The notes beneath the pieces were generated by a model. It ran no database searches. It was not told the origin of the DNA and saw only the letters and a list, made by a program, of their open reading frames with translations. Both the position numbers and the translations under genes were made by a program. Shown here one piece after another: positions 1 to 10,420 of a DNA stretch of 64,000 nt. The DNA is from Siderastrea radians (taxonomy: Eukaryota; Cnidaria; Anthozoa; Scleractinia; Rhizangiidae): the NCBI GenBank assembly GCA_964017195.1, contig OZ024894.1, positions 6,565,537-6,629,536 on the forward strand, written 5' to 3'. Positions within the stretch are counted from its first letter, which is position 1. Each line of letters opens with the position of its first letter.

Positions 1-1008
1 ACCTAGGACCATGCAAGATAGAAAAATCGAAAATTGCCAAACTTTGTCACAATAAAGGTCTTCCCAAACCATTTATAAAAATATAAGTTTCAGTTTATTT
101 CGGTCAATATTTTACCGTTGCGACGACTTTATCATTCTGATGGCTCGGGAGCGAGTAAAAACGACTTGAAAGCGTCACTTAAATCAACCGCTCGTCTTGA
201 ATTGTGAAGACAGGAATATCAATATCAAAGCCATCTAGTATAAGTAGGATATTCCCTTGTCATGTGTGCTTTGTCAAATTTGAATTCGATCGAGTCCAGA
301 ATTTTTGAGAGATTTTTAAAATTTAACCGTTTCGAGCGGCATAGTCGCACGCTAAAAAATGTTGAAATTCAGGACCAAAAAAAGCACTCTGGTATATGGC
401 TTTCGCAGGTGAGACTACACTTGTTGGAATAAGCAATCTTTCCTCTACGATTTGATGAAAAAAAATGTTTGGGTAAATGAAATGGTAAATTTTGGGAGCG
501 CTTTAACTACACCCTATTTTCCAAGCGAAGACGACCTTTTGACCTTGACACGCGGGGAATCAATGACCTTAGCGTTTTCAAATAACACACGCTAATTCCA
601 TCTTTTTTAAAACAAGTATCACAATGTTTGGTACTTACTAATTAATAGAGCCTCAAATAAAGTCATCAGCCGAAAACAAGACAGGTTTTCGCTAGCAAAT
701 ACGCCTTTTGGCCAAGGCAAACTTTGGTTGTTGGTGATTAACATCGGCAAATTTGCATAAATTTGAAACATTTTTCTTTCACAACAAACTCGCTTTTCTG
801 CCTTCAGTTTTTTTCAAAAGAGTGGTGAAGAAAACCAATAAAGTGTTACCCAACTATTTATAAAGCAAATCGTACCTTAATGACTCTTTTCTGATGAAGA
901 AAGGTCGAGATTTCTTCTGGCCGGCCGTGACAACCGTCGAACATTTTTGGGTGGTCGCGAAAACGTTGCTGTCACGCAATATACACTGGTCTTAAATTAC
1001 AAACCAGA
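1..1008 (+). repeat. left arm of a ~1-kb inverted repeat
   Basis: This stretch matches the reverse complement of 9262-10269. The outer ~500 bases are nearly identical (about 95 percent by eye, mostly single substitutions); the inner half is more diverged, with indels. The match is already full at base 1, so the arm runs off the window edge. Near its inner end a short frame (about 915-1153) contains V-T-Q-Y-T, and the opposite arm encodes the same motif in its own inward direction, after which the two arms diverge. The arms enclose the DIRS-like retroelement. They could be its inverted terminal repeats, or part of an unrelated foldback or duplicated segment. Confidence 0.85.
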
Positions 1009-1279
1009 GAGGTCCCATCCTGGCTTTACCGTGCTATTTTGGAGCCACACATACGATCCTCGATTTAAAAGTGTGGACAGTTCACAGAAAGACAAGGCAG
1101 CAGAAAAGGCTCGGATGCTATTTCAAGTACCGGAAATAATAAATGAATATTAACATAACAATATATATCCCACAATTCTCTACGCTGTATATATTATCAT
1201 GTTTTCTTCTATTGTGCACATTTCTCCTACGACATCACTTGAAGTAGGAACGAAGTCATTACTCTGTTGGCACCGCGTC

Positions 1280-1597
1280 ATGGCCCAACCACCGCAAATC
1301 CAACGGCCTTTGCAAGTTAGAGCTCAAGATATTTTAGCAAACGCCCAAGCAGAATTGCCTGTTCCTCAAGGTCCTCAACCGGCGGTTGCCGTTCCTGCTC
1401 CGGGTCCTGCACACGTGGCCGAACCAGACGTTGCTGAAATTGCTGAAGTTGCTGGACCTCATGCAGTCCCTGATCCTCCGCTTGAGGAAAAACAACCGTT
1501 TTCCTTTCTTCCCGTTTCATTTACTGGTTTTAGCTTTTTTTTTGCTCTTACGTCTGTTTTTGAGATGTATGCCACTCGAGTGCGGCGTGTTATTTAA
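1280..1597 (+). CDS. proline/alanine-rich frame, possible leader exon
   Basis: An ATG at 1280 opens a frame of about 100 residues rich in Pro, Ala, Val and Gln (for example PQGPQPAVAVPAPGPA). It ends in a T-rich stretch that looks untranslated. It sits between the left inverted-repeat arm and the tandem repeat, upstream of a gag-like exon that has no start codon of its own, so it could be a leader coding exon of the retroelement. I cannot identify a matching splice donor with confidence. Composition-driven chance ORF is a real alternative. Confidence 0.25.
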   Translation: MAQPPQIQRPLQVRAQDILANAQAELPVPQGPQPAVAVPAPGPAHVAEPDVAEIAEVAGPHAVPDPPLEEKQPFSFLPVSFTGFSFFFALTSVFEMYATRVRRVI

Positions 1598-1601
1598 ATG
1601 C

Positions 1602-1911
1602 GAGTGATGCCACTCGAGTGCGAGCGATGCCAGTCGAGAGCGACTGAAGGAAAGCTTGTTACTCGACCATGTGAAATGCAGTTTGCTAGTCGAGGGTTAT
1701 TTAACCACTCCGGTGTTTTGTGAGTGATGCCACTCGAGTGCGAGTGATGCCAGTCGAGAGCGACTGAAGAAAAGCTTGTTACTCGACCATGAGAAATGCA
1801 GTTTTGCTAGTCGAGCGTTATTTAACCACTCCGGTGTTTTGTGAGTGATGCCACTCGAGTGCGAGTGATGCTCTCGAGAGCGACTGAGAGCTTTACGAGT
1901 GAATGAAAATC
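1602..1911. repeat. tandem repeat, 120-bp unit, 2.5 copies
   Basis: Units begin at 1602, 1722 and 1843 with GAGTGATGCCACTCGAGTG. Units 1 and 2 are nearly identical over 120 bases; unit 3 diverges after about 1880. Each unit holds several CTCGAG or near-CTCGAG palindromic cores and the sequence TTATTTAACCACTCCGG. The array lies upstream of the coding exons of the DIRS-like element, so a promoter or leader role is possible but is only inference. Confidence 0.85.
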
Positions 1912-2618
1912 CTGTTGCAAACAAATGCTGGTCGGAATTTCGACATGTCACTTGAATGCAATTGAATGCAATTTACCGGTTAAGCACGACTGATCGGACA
2001 ATTTTTGCCGCTCGAGCGCGAGTGAAAATCTTGAACTTATGTTGTTCAAATATGTTTTTGGTGTTTTTGTAAAACGCCTCTAACGCGGTAGTGTATGTTA
2101 TATTCTACAAGTGTGGCTAAAGGTTTTTGCTCTCAGTAAAACATGGTTTGCTCGTTTGCTTTTTTAAAACATCTCATTTTGCCACACGCTGGAAAAGCTG
2201 CTGGTTGTTTGTGCAGTTTATCAAGTTTTATTTTCCCTCTTAATAGGGCCAACGGGCCATAACGTGCTTTGCACGTTGTTATTTATTTATTCATTTCCCG
2301 TACAGCAAACACGGCAGTTTGTTTCTGAATTTTTTCTCACCTTATGCAAATCACGTTTTCACTTATTTTTTGTTCGGTTTCTCTTTCTAGCTTTTGTTTG
2401 TAATTTCGTTTGGCGCGCGAGGCCGCCAATTTTCGGATATCGTTTCCGCTTGTGTTAGTGTTTTGGAAATATGTCAACAGTTTTTGACGGCTTTGTGCCA
2501 GCTCCCTCGTTTAGTGCGTTCGGGAGATGTTATTTACCCAGTAGGCAGAGTGTTTTATTATTTTGTGGGCAGATTTGTGTGCTTATCCTTTTCTTACCTG
2601 GTTTCCTTTTTGTTTTAG

Positions 2619-3206
2619 TATCAAGAGCCCTTAAATTTAAAAGCTTTTGAAGAGAGGCTCAAAAAGTTGGAGGGTAACGACCAGTCAAATCCAGTGGCCC
2701 TAGCCCTTAAGACCCTCCACAGGACAATTGAGAAGACACGCTTTGATCCTGAAGACGCCATACTTGACCTAGAGGCCCTTGTTAAAGTCGCAAAGGTCTA
2801 TAATCATGACAAAGCAAGAGAGTATGAGTGTGTCCTCGATGAGATCCAGAAACATGCTAAGAATTTACCACAGAAGTCTTTGAGAGACTTGTTGGTTGCT
2901 CTGGTTGGCGATCCAGTCAAGAGTAAAGTCCTTGAGAAGACAAACAAGCTTTTGAAGCATATGCAGCCTGATCATAAGTCTTCCCCCCCTCAAGTATGGA
3001 GGCGATTTAACACCAGTCAGTTTGGTAACCCAGGCACTTCTCGTCGTAGTGGGGGCTTCAATGAGACCAGACGCAGTCAGGCACCTTACCCCGCCCATCG
3101 TGTCCGCTCAAGCTTGTGCTATTTTTGTGGTTCTAGTCAGCATTTGTTAAGAAATTGCATTGCCTTTCAAAATGCAAAATCTGCTCATCCTCAAAATAAG
3201 CCATAA
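2619..3206 (+). CDS. gag-like protein with CCHC zinc knuckle (DIRS-like element)
   Basis: The frame opens straight after a strong splice acceptor (T-rich tract then TTTTAG at 2613-2618) and has no ATG near its start; the first internal Met is around residue 110. It encodes about 195 residues: an acidic/basic helical N-terminal part, a Ser/Arg-rich linker, then a zinc knuckle C-Y-F-C-G-S-S-Q-H-L-L-R-N-C (C-x2-C-x4-H-x4-C) near the C-terminus. CCHC knuckles are typical of retroelement Gag proteins and bind nucleic acid. Position directly upstream of the RT exon supports a nucleocapsid-like role. The frame is intact to its TAA stop. It must be reached by splicing from an upstream exon, or by a non-AUG start. 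Confidence 0.65.
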   Translation, partial: YQEPLNLKAFEERLKKLEGNDQSNPVALALKTLHRTIEKTRFDPEDAILDLEALVKVAKVYNHDKAREYECVLDEIQKHAKNLPQKSLRDLLVALVGDPVKSKVLEKTNKLLKHMQPDHKSSPPQVWRRFNTSQFGNPGTSRRSGGFNETRRSQAPYPAHRVRSSLCYFCGSSQHLLRNCIAFQNAKSAHPQNKP

Positions 3207-3524
3207 TTTCCATTAAATGTTGTCAACTCATGCTGAATCGAGTTATAATAAAGTGTTTTTTGTTGTTGTTTAGTTTTTGTTAGCGTTTGTTCTCCCTTCT
3301 TTTGTTTTTCTTGTTTGCGGCTTTTTTCGTTTCCCTTTCCTTTTGTTACCAGTTGAGTTGGATTGTCGCTTGAAACAGGGGTACAACTCTCCTCCCAGTT
3401 TATCTGGGTCAAGCTGTCATTCCTCCTCCTCTGGTGGCCACTATTTTGTTTTTTACTTTACATTTTCGCCTTTTCTTTCTACTTGGGTTTTTTAATTCCA
3501 GCATTTTTCTGTTTTGCCCTGTAG

Positions 3525-5792
3525 AATCAAGCAAAACCGCTCACGCCTCGTGCCGAGCACAGTACATTTGATCCCACTCCCTGTGTTGCTGTCTTCAAGT
3601 CTAGAGTCAATGAGTGGGTAACCATGGATATGTGGCCACTAGAGTCTGAGGTGGAAATGACAGCCCCTTGTTTCGATTTTGGCTTTGTTCAAAGTATCTG
3701 TTCCGGGAAGATTGTCCCTGACATTACGACCCTCCGTTTCCGCAACCCTGATGTTTTCATTGCTGGTCAGCTTCACCTTCACAGCGAAGTCTGGGAGAAA
3801 ATTGCGAGTCTCAGTACCTATGACCGCGCGGATGAAGTCCTTGACTGGATTAAGAATAAAGTCTCTCTCTTCAAGTTTTTTCGGCCGTTCAAAGGACATT
3901 TTAAGGGACGCGCTTATGACTCTGTTATTCCCCCCCGCATTGAATTTGATAATAACAAATCTTGTAATAATTTTGTTGATTTTATTGTCAACACGTTGCT
4001 TGAAAGGGTGTGTAGTGGCGCTATATCAGTCTTAGGGAGGGTTGGTGAGGTGGACCCTCCACATCTCGTCATGCCTTTGACTGTTGAACCGACAAAATCT
4101 CGCCTTTGTCACGATAACCGCTTTCTGAACCTTTGGATGGTTGACCGCCCTTTTCGTTTGGACAACTTATCGCAATTACCCAGATACCTCACAAAAGGAT
4201 GTTACCAGACAACGCTGGACGATAAATCTGGCTATGATCATATTCTTTTGGATGTGTCTAGTCGTACTTTCTTTGGCATTAGGTGGAGAGGATGGTATTT
4301 TGTTTCCAACACCATTCCTTTTGGTTGGAAAATTTCTGCCTATGTTTATCATTCTACAGGTCTCCTAGTATCGCATTTTTTGCGTTCAATAGGAGTACCA
4401 TGTTCTTTGTATATTGACGATAGGCACAATGGTGAGTTGCAATCCAAAACCTCCTACCCTTCGGCGAGTACTTTAGCTACCCCTTCTGACGAAACACGTC
4501 TTGAAGCTTCCAAGGCTGCGGTTTTCCTTGCTGCATATACCCTCACTTCTCTTGGGTACACCCTTGGACTAAAAAAGTGTGTTTTCACCCCGCAAAAAAG
4601 AGTAAAATACCTCGGTTTTATCTCTGATTCTGACCTAGAAGCTTTTTACTTACCTCCCGATAAGCAAACCAGTTTTCTTGCTTTGGTAAACTCAATTCTC
4701 TGTGGGAGTTGCGTTTCGACTGTCACCCTTCAGCGTCTCGCGGGTAAATGTATTTCTTTTCGCCTTGCAGTACAGGATTCTCGTCTTTATACCAATGAGA
4801 TGAACCTCGCTATTGGCAAGGGTTCAAAATCCTCTAAGCCTATTCGCATCTCGCCTCCGCTCAGAGCTGAAGTGCAGCATTGGGCAGATCCTTCAGTTGT
4901 CGCTAGAATTGGAAAGTGGCGCGACGAGCGACACCTCCAGTTCGTTGTTTATTCGGACGCGTCCTCTTTTGCTTGGGGAGGACTTTTTCCCCGAAAAAGT
5001 CATGTCAGTGTTTCCGACTATTGGACGCCTTCTACAGCAGTGTTAGATATTGCCACTAAAGAAACCAAGGCCCTTACCAACACTCTTCTTTCTTTTCGTG
5101 ATGATCTTCGTGACGCTAGGGTTGATGCTTATGTGGACAACCTATCCCTTGTTCAGGCCTGGCAGTCTCAAGCTGCCCGATCGAGCCTTTTTTCTGACGC
5201 GCTAAAGCGGTTAGCGGAAGTGGTCCTAGACCTTAATGTGCACCTTTCAGTTATCCATATCCCCTCGAGTGTTAATCCTGCTGATCAGCCTTCACGTCGT
5301 TTTTCTCCTGCTGACAGTAAGTTAGCTTTTCATTTGTGGCAGCGCCTTCAATCACACCCTTCTTTTGGCGGTTTACATGGTCATTCTGTCGATCTTATGG
5401 CTTTGGACTCAAACTCTCAAAGTGATCTCAATGGGGTTTCCTTGCCTCATTTTACACCGTATCCTACCCCCTGTTCCTCTGGCGTGGATTTCTTTGCGCA
5501 AAATTTTGACCACCCGGATCGTAGTTCCATCTTAAGTAACCCGTATATTTTTCCTCCTATACTTTTGATTGGGCAAGTTTTTAATCATCTGCGGGCTAAT
5601 CATTTGCGATGCACTATTGTTGTCCCCGATGTTCACCCTAGACGATACTGGTGGCCAATTCTATTTCACTCGGCTTTCGCTTCTCTTAAGCTTTCTTGCA
5701 AAGGGGAACAAGGCGCGCTTCTTACGCCTTCTCCACATGGTTTCTCAGACTCGTTTAAACTGCCATGGGACCTCTGGGCTTTCAGAATTTAA
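3525..5792 (+). CDS. DIRS-like reverse transcriptase / RNase H
   Basis: A long open frame starting at a splice acceptor (GCCCTGTAG, 3516-3524); the first ATG is at 3624 with 33 further in-frame residues before it. The polymerase active site reads Y-I-D-D (around 4420). It is preceded by the LTTLDDKSGYDH-type palm motif and the F-G-W-K block typical of the DIRS1-type RT clade. The RNase H domain follows at about residues 440-560, with V-V-Y-S-D-A-S-S at its first catalytic Asp and D-N-L as a later acidic motif. The C-terminal part (L-M-A-L-D-S-N ... Y-I-F-P-P ... D-L-W-A-F-R) matches the region downstream of RNase H in DIRS-type proteins. About 755 residues with no internal stop, so this copy looks coding-competent. 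It replicates element RNA by reverse transcription. Confidence 0.85.
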   Translation, partial: NQAKPLTPRAEHSTFDPTPCVAVFKSRVNEWVTMDMWPLESEVEMTAPCFDFGFVQSICSGKIVPDITTLRFRNPDVFIAGQLHLHSEVWEKIASLSTYDRADEVLDWIKNKVSLFKFFRPFKGHFKGRAYDSVIPPRIEFDNNKSCNNFVDFIVNTLLERVCSGAISVLGRVGEVDPPHLVMPLTVEPTKSRLCHDNRFLNLWMVDRPFRLDNLSQLPRYLTKGCYQTTLDDKSGYDHILLDVSSRTFFGIRWRGWYFVSNTIPFGWKISAYVYHSTGLLVSHFLRSIGVPCSLYIDDRHNGELQSKTSYPSASTLATPSDETRLEASKAAVFLAAYTLTSLGYTLGLKKCVFTPQKRVKYLGFISDSDLEAFYLPPDKQTSFLALVNSILCGSCVSTVTLQRLAGKCISFRLAVQDSRLYTNEMNLAIGKGSKSSKPIRISPPLRAEVQHWADPSVVARIGKWRDERHLQFVVYSDASSFAWGGLFPRKSHVSVSDYWTPSTAVLDIATKETKALTNTLLSFRDDLRDARVDAYVDNLSLVQAWQSQAARSSLFSDALKRLAEVVLDLNVHLSVIHIPSSVNPADQPSRRFSPADSKLAFHLWQRLQSHPSFGGLHGHSVDLMALDSNSQSDLNGVSLPHFTPYPTPCSSGVDFFAQNFDHPDRSSILSNPYIFPPILLIGQVFNHLRANHLRCTIVVPDVHPRRYWWPILFHSAFASLKLSCKGEQGALLTPSPHGFSDSFKLPWDLWAFRI

Positions 5793-6012
5793 GACATTTG
5801 TTGCGCCTTTTGTTATATATTTGTTGTTTGCGAACATATACTTTTCAAATGATCTGTACATCCGCTAGAACAGTTTTTTGTTTTGATAGTCAATTATAGA
5901 TTGTATTTGTTCTATAGAATGTTTGGTAACTTTTTTCTTAACTTTGTAATGATCGAAGTGACAATAATTTTGTTCATTTATTTTTTGTTTTCCTTCTTCG
6001 TTTTCCCTTCAG

Positions 6013-6327
6013 CCTTTGCCAACGGCCCCTAAACTTTTTTGCCAGTCAGTCTCTTGTCCTCGCTGTGAATATGCCAATGACGCCACTTTCCGTTACTGTC
6101 AGAATTGTGGCTACAAGAGGAAAATCCTAACCGTTGGCCATACCCAAAGGACTGACGTTACTCTGGACGTCTCTGCTCTTGATAACCGCCTTTCACAAAT
6201 CGCGAGCCTATCTGCTAACACGTCCTACTCAAAGCAAAAGTCGTCCCTTCAAAAGGAATTGGAGTTCTTCTTAGCCTCCCTTCCTTTCCCAATTCTCCTT
6301 CCACGACCCTTTCTGGTCGAGAAGTAA
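6013..6327 (+). CDS. zinc-ribbon N-terminal part of a DIRS-like tyrosine recombinase
   Basis: The frame opens right after a splice acceptor (TTTTCCCTTCAG, ending 6012) and contains no ATG codon, so it cannot start translation alone. The N-terminus holds a four-cysteine motif C-P-R-C ... C-Q-N-C-G-Y. It is followed by a Y-S-K-Q-K / L-Q-K-E-L-E-F-F-L segment that I recognise from the N-terminal part of tyrosine recombinases in cnidarian DIRS-like elements. The catalytic R..H-x-x-R..Y domain is missing: a stop follows at 6325-6327, beside a possible donor (GAGAA|GTAAAAC). Either a further exon is spliced on or the recombinase gene is truncated. No catalytic domain is visible downstream, so truncation is favoured. 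Confidence 0.6.
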   Translation, partial: PLPTAPKLFCQSVSCPRCEYANDATFRYCQNCGYKRKILTVGHTQRTDVTLDVSALDNRLSQIASLSANTSYSKQKSSLQKELEFFLASLPFPILLPRPFLVEK

Positions 6328-8484
6328 AACATTGCAGATCCAGGGGTTTTGTATCAGAATTGTAATAGCCTTAAAGATTTTATTCCAGCCTTCCCGCGGT
6401 AGTTTTGGAGAATGGGAGAATAAACTCATTTTTAGCTAGGTTTTCTTCTTTCCCATCTCTGTGTCCATTACCCAGAGTCGAACGGTTGGATTTTGCAACC
6501 CATTTTCACCCTTCCATATCTCATTGTTACGTGTATTCATGTGTATTGTAGGTACTTGGAATATGTTACTATTGAAAGTACTCAACAACTTGCAACATAT
6601 AGAGCCGGCGAGGAGAGGGGATGAGAGGAAGGGCATATAAAAGCGACGCGATTGATCATCGGACATGTTAAAAGGACTTCCTGAGATGAAATGCCTGGAT
6701 TTTTATTATTGCTTTTTTTCTTTGCTATCCTGCGGCAGAATCTGTCCGATGTTTTTTCCTACTCTTGTCTCCTGGAATGTTGTCTGGCTACCATCTCTGG
6801 GCATGACTCGTTTTTCGTTTGTTTGTTTTCTTTGTGTGTGTGTTTTTTGGTTGCTGTTGTTTACTCCAATAAGTGCCACTTTTCTAAATAGAAGTGCCTG
6901 TGATAAATTTAATGCTGATGGTTTTATTTTTAACCATTCTAAACAAAACAAAAATCAATTATAGGGGTATGCGGGGCCCCCTTGCCCTAAAAACATTTCT
7001 TGATAAACAAACGTAGATATTCCGGTCCTCCCCAAGCCTTTTTCTTAAACCTCCGTTTTTAGTGTTGCGAACACTAGGTAATGAAAAACTGTCTTGCGGG
7101 TGTGCTTCAATGGCTTCCACGATACTGCCTACGTCGACTATATATATATATATATATAAACGGCTGCTATATAAATAGTCAGCCAAGAACACTGGCGTAT
7201 GGTTTGAAAATGCCCTTTCTATGAATAAGCAAGTGAATTAACTGTACAAAACAGCTTTCTATCATCTACGTAAGTCTAGTTACTACCACAAAGTTCCTGT
7301 CACACAAAAACTGCGGTATACTAATACACACCTTTGCAACTTCTCGGATCGATTGCTGTAATTCTCTACTATCTACCCTACCACATAATTTGCTGCAAAT
7401 TGGACCTAAATATTTGACGGACCTAAATATTTAACGGACACTTCACTTGGACAGCTGCAGTTTTTCTTACAGGATCTCCAGCGGATTCCAAACCTTTCCC
7501 GGTGTCGCAGGGAATATTGTTAAACCCAAACGAACTTCATTGACCTCAAAAATGCCTTTAAAAATCAGAAAACAGTTCCGAGAATCGTCAAACGTCAGAA
7601 TCTGTGCCAAGGTACATTGAGTTTTCCTGTCTTCGTTACTTTATGTCAAAAGGAATATATCCCTTGGAGGTATTCATCCACCCTAGCTGCCAAATATGTC
7701 TCATTGTAACAGGCGGGTATCTTGACAGAATTTTTAATATGGGCAGTGCATAACTTCGTTTACTCCTCACTTATCTATGGATGTACCCCAAGATGGAGAG
7801 AGGGGTGTTGCGCCCCAGGTGATAACAAATGTGGACAAATGGTGGATACCAGGAGTTATTGCATTATCTCGCTTCAGTAATACCGGCAAGATTTTCGTGC
7901 AACGTGTCGCACGACAAGAATACGTTACAAGTTGAGAGTGTTCTCACCTATACACGCAACAAATCTTTATTTTTCGAAAAGTAGAAGCAACTAACTTTCT
8001 GCAACCTGAACACGCGACGCGGAGGTGATAATAAGCGCAACATCGTTGCGCGAATAGTTGCACGAATGTTTTGCGTATTATTTGGCCTTTAGGCAAGATT
8101 TTACAACTCCTGGTGGCGGCATGTACAGTTGTATCCAAGCTAAAGACCGAGCGCAAAACATTACATATTTCTTGATGCATCATACGAACGCGCGGGACGT
8201 GTGTAGCTCGCGCCGGAAAATCCTCGCTTTCGGCACTTTGCACCAAGTGAGCTAACCTTTTTCGGAAGATTCGTGCCTCCGCGGGTTTTCTTTTTCTTGT
8301 CCTTTCTTTTCTTATTTTGAGGCAGAGAAAGAGAGCGAACAGCAAAAAGTATTTTGCGCAAACAGTTGAGAAGGGCTTCAAATTCCCAACGTTAATCAAA
8401 CTTCAGTTCTTTGGAGAACAAAATTAATAAAACGATAGCTTCTTGTAAGAACCTTACCAGATCCCATATCAGAGTGCACAAACC

Positions 8485-8705
8485 TCACGCTATTTCAGAC
8501 CAAAGTAGTTAAAATCTATACCCTATTTGAGATCAAAAAGGCTCAAAAACCATACCCTTTGGCGCCACACATACCAATATAGCTTATATAGGGGAGTACT
8601 CCCCCCGGGGGGGGCACAAACCTCACCCTATTTCAGACCAAAATGGTCAAAATCTGTACCCTATTTCAGACCAAAAAGGCTCAAAAACCATACCCTTTGG
8701 CGCCA
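8485..8705. repeat. direct repeat of ~83 bp (two copies)
   Basis: Copies at about 8485-8567 and 8624-8705 both read CTCAC-CTATTTCAGACCAAA and end with AAAACCATACCCTTTGGCG. A degenerate third relative occurs around 32918-33010. Between the two copies is a short G/C run around CCCCCCGGGG. This looks like a dispersed, tandemly arranged simple repeat. Confidence 0.7.
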
Positions 8706-8828
8706 CTTCTTCTTATTAAACTCTCGCTAGCTCGGGACCGTACTGAGAGAATATTGGCCTCAGTCTTTGTTGTACGACCTCGGGCAATATTCTCCCAGTA
8801 CGGCCCTCGCTCTCAGTTAATAAGAAGT
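8706..8828. mobile_element. short hairpin MITE-like element
   Basis: CTTCTTATTAA at 8707 and TTAATAAGAAG ending at about 8828 are inverted, and most of the sequence between pairs as well (GACCGTACTGAGAGAATATTG against CAATATTCTCCCAGTACGG). Arms are about 48 bases with a short loop. No clear target duplication was found. Confidence 0.7.
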
Positions 8829-9261
8829 AAGTAGCACACTGGACATTCCGCTGGGTTGTCTGAACTAACCCCACAACTTCCCCAACTATTTCCGAATACT
8901 CACACAGAGCCATGGTAGTTTATGAGGTTTGACAGATTGGTGGCGTTTCAAACAGTTCAACCCACGTGCAAGATTTGTGTCGCGATTTTTTGACACGAGG
9001 CACGTTTGTTACATTATAATTGTGGAAGTATAATAACCTGTAACTTTATTTGGCTCTTATTTTTCTTTGGTTAAGAGAGATAAGAGAGATAGTTTTACAT
9101 TCTACAGTACTAATTCTATAAAGACTGGTTTGTATTTTAAAACAATTCATTGCACTAGAGGCAAAGTTTTAGACATCTCTTTTGTTTCTCGCCCATTCCT
9201 GCATATTTGAGATTCGCTGTTTACGATAACTGCTGACAGCTGTTTGCATTTTGCCTGGCCA

Positions 9262-10420
9262 TGTGGTTTTGTAATCTAAGACCACTGTGTATTGCGTGAC
9301 TGTACATCCATCATTTACCCAAAAATGTTCAACGGTTGTCATCAGTTGTTATGGGCGGCTAGTAGAAATCTCGTCATTTCTTCACAAAAAATGGTTACTA
9401 AGGTAAGATTTGCTACATAGATAGTTAGGTAATGCTTTACTGTTTTTTTTGGGGGGGGGGGTATTTTTACTTTAGAAACAATGAAGGTAAAAAACGAGTT
9501 TTTTGTGAAAAACAAATGTTTCAAATTTATGCAAATTTGCCGATGTTAATCACCAACAACCAAAGTTATTTGCTAGCGAAAACGTGTCCTGTTTGCGGCT
9601 GATGACTTTATTTGAGGTTCAATTAATTAGTAAGTGCCAAACATTGTGAAACTTTTCTCCAAAAATGGAATTAGCGCGTGTTATTTGAAAACGCTGGTCA
9701 TTACTTCCGCGCCTGTCAAGGTCAAAAGGTCGTCTTCACTTGGAAAATAGGGTGTAGACAAAGCGCTCCCAAAATCTACCATTTCATTTACCCAAAAAAT
9801 TTTTTTCATCAAATCGTAGAGGAAAGATTGCTTATTCACACAAGTGTAGTCTCACCTGCGAAAGCCATATACCAGAGTGCTTTATTTGGTCCTGAATTTC
9901 AACATTTTTTAGCCCTGAGCGTGCGACTATGCCGCTCGAAACGGTTGAATTTTAAAAATCTCTCAAAAATTCTGGTTTTGATCGAATTCAAATTTGACAA
10001 AGCAAACATGACAAGGGAATATCCTACTTATACTAGGTGGCTTTGATATTGATATTCCTGTCTTCACAATTCAAGACAAGCGGTTGATTTAAGTGACACT
10101 TTCAAGTCGTTTTTACTCGCTCCCGAGCCATCAGAATGATAAAGTCGTCGCAACGGTAAAATATTGACCGAAATAAACTGAAACTTATATTTTTATAAAT
10201 GGTTTGGGAAGGCCTTTATTGTGACAAAGTTTGGCAATTTTCGATTTTTCTATCTTGCATGGTCCTAGGTGAAAGTTACAGAGAGCCGCTCTTAATGGCG
10301 CGGGAAAACACTTGCATCCGAAACTTCGAATCAAATGATACGGCTCAATCCGTTCCGTTTTCTTGGTGAGAAAAGCTGCAGTTCCATTTGTCCAAAAAAA
10401 TCCACCGAAAATTCCATTCA
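9262..10420 (-). repeat. right arm of the ~1-kb inverted repeat
   Basis: Bases 9262-10269 are the reverse complement of 1-1008. The outer end is probably near 10420, because the LINE endonuclease frame on the minus strand stops resembling its family there; the 150 bases between cannot be compared because the other arm is outside the window. On the minus strand about 9340-9185 is open and reads T-V-E-H-F-W, then V-T-Q-Y-T, then a basic C-terminus and a stop. The product is not recognised. A G homopolymer at 9452-9461 interrupts the alignment. Confidence 0.8.

Larger units (their letters stand above)
6328..9261. other. gene-poor stretch inside the inverted repeat
   Basis: No supported gene. 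It holds a TATA-like CATATAAAAG at 6635-6644, a (TA)n tract at 7138-7158, a G/C homopolymer at 8601-8613, and the two short repeats listed separately (8485-8705 and 8706-8828). The remaining reading frames are short and have no recognisable motifs. Confidence 0.6.

Noticed and set aside
1317..1520. Minus-strand ORF opposite the Pro/Ala-rich frame
   Set aside because: Mirror of a low-complexity stretch with no motif or splice context.
6665..6964. ORFs with hydrophobic stretches on the plus strand
   Set aside because: Composition effect of T-rich DNA; overlapping frames on both strands, no family motif.
7944..8399. 151-codon minus-strand ORF
   Set aside because: Basic, low-complexity translation without motif, homologous repeat or splice signals; probably chance.
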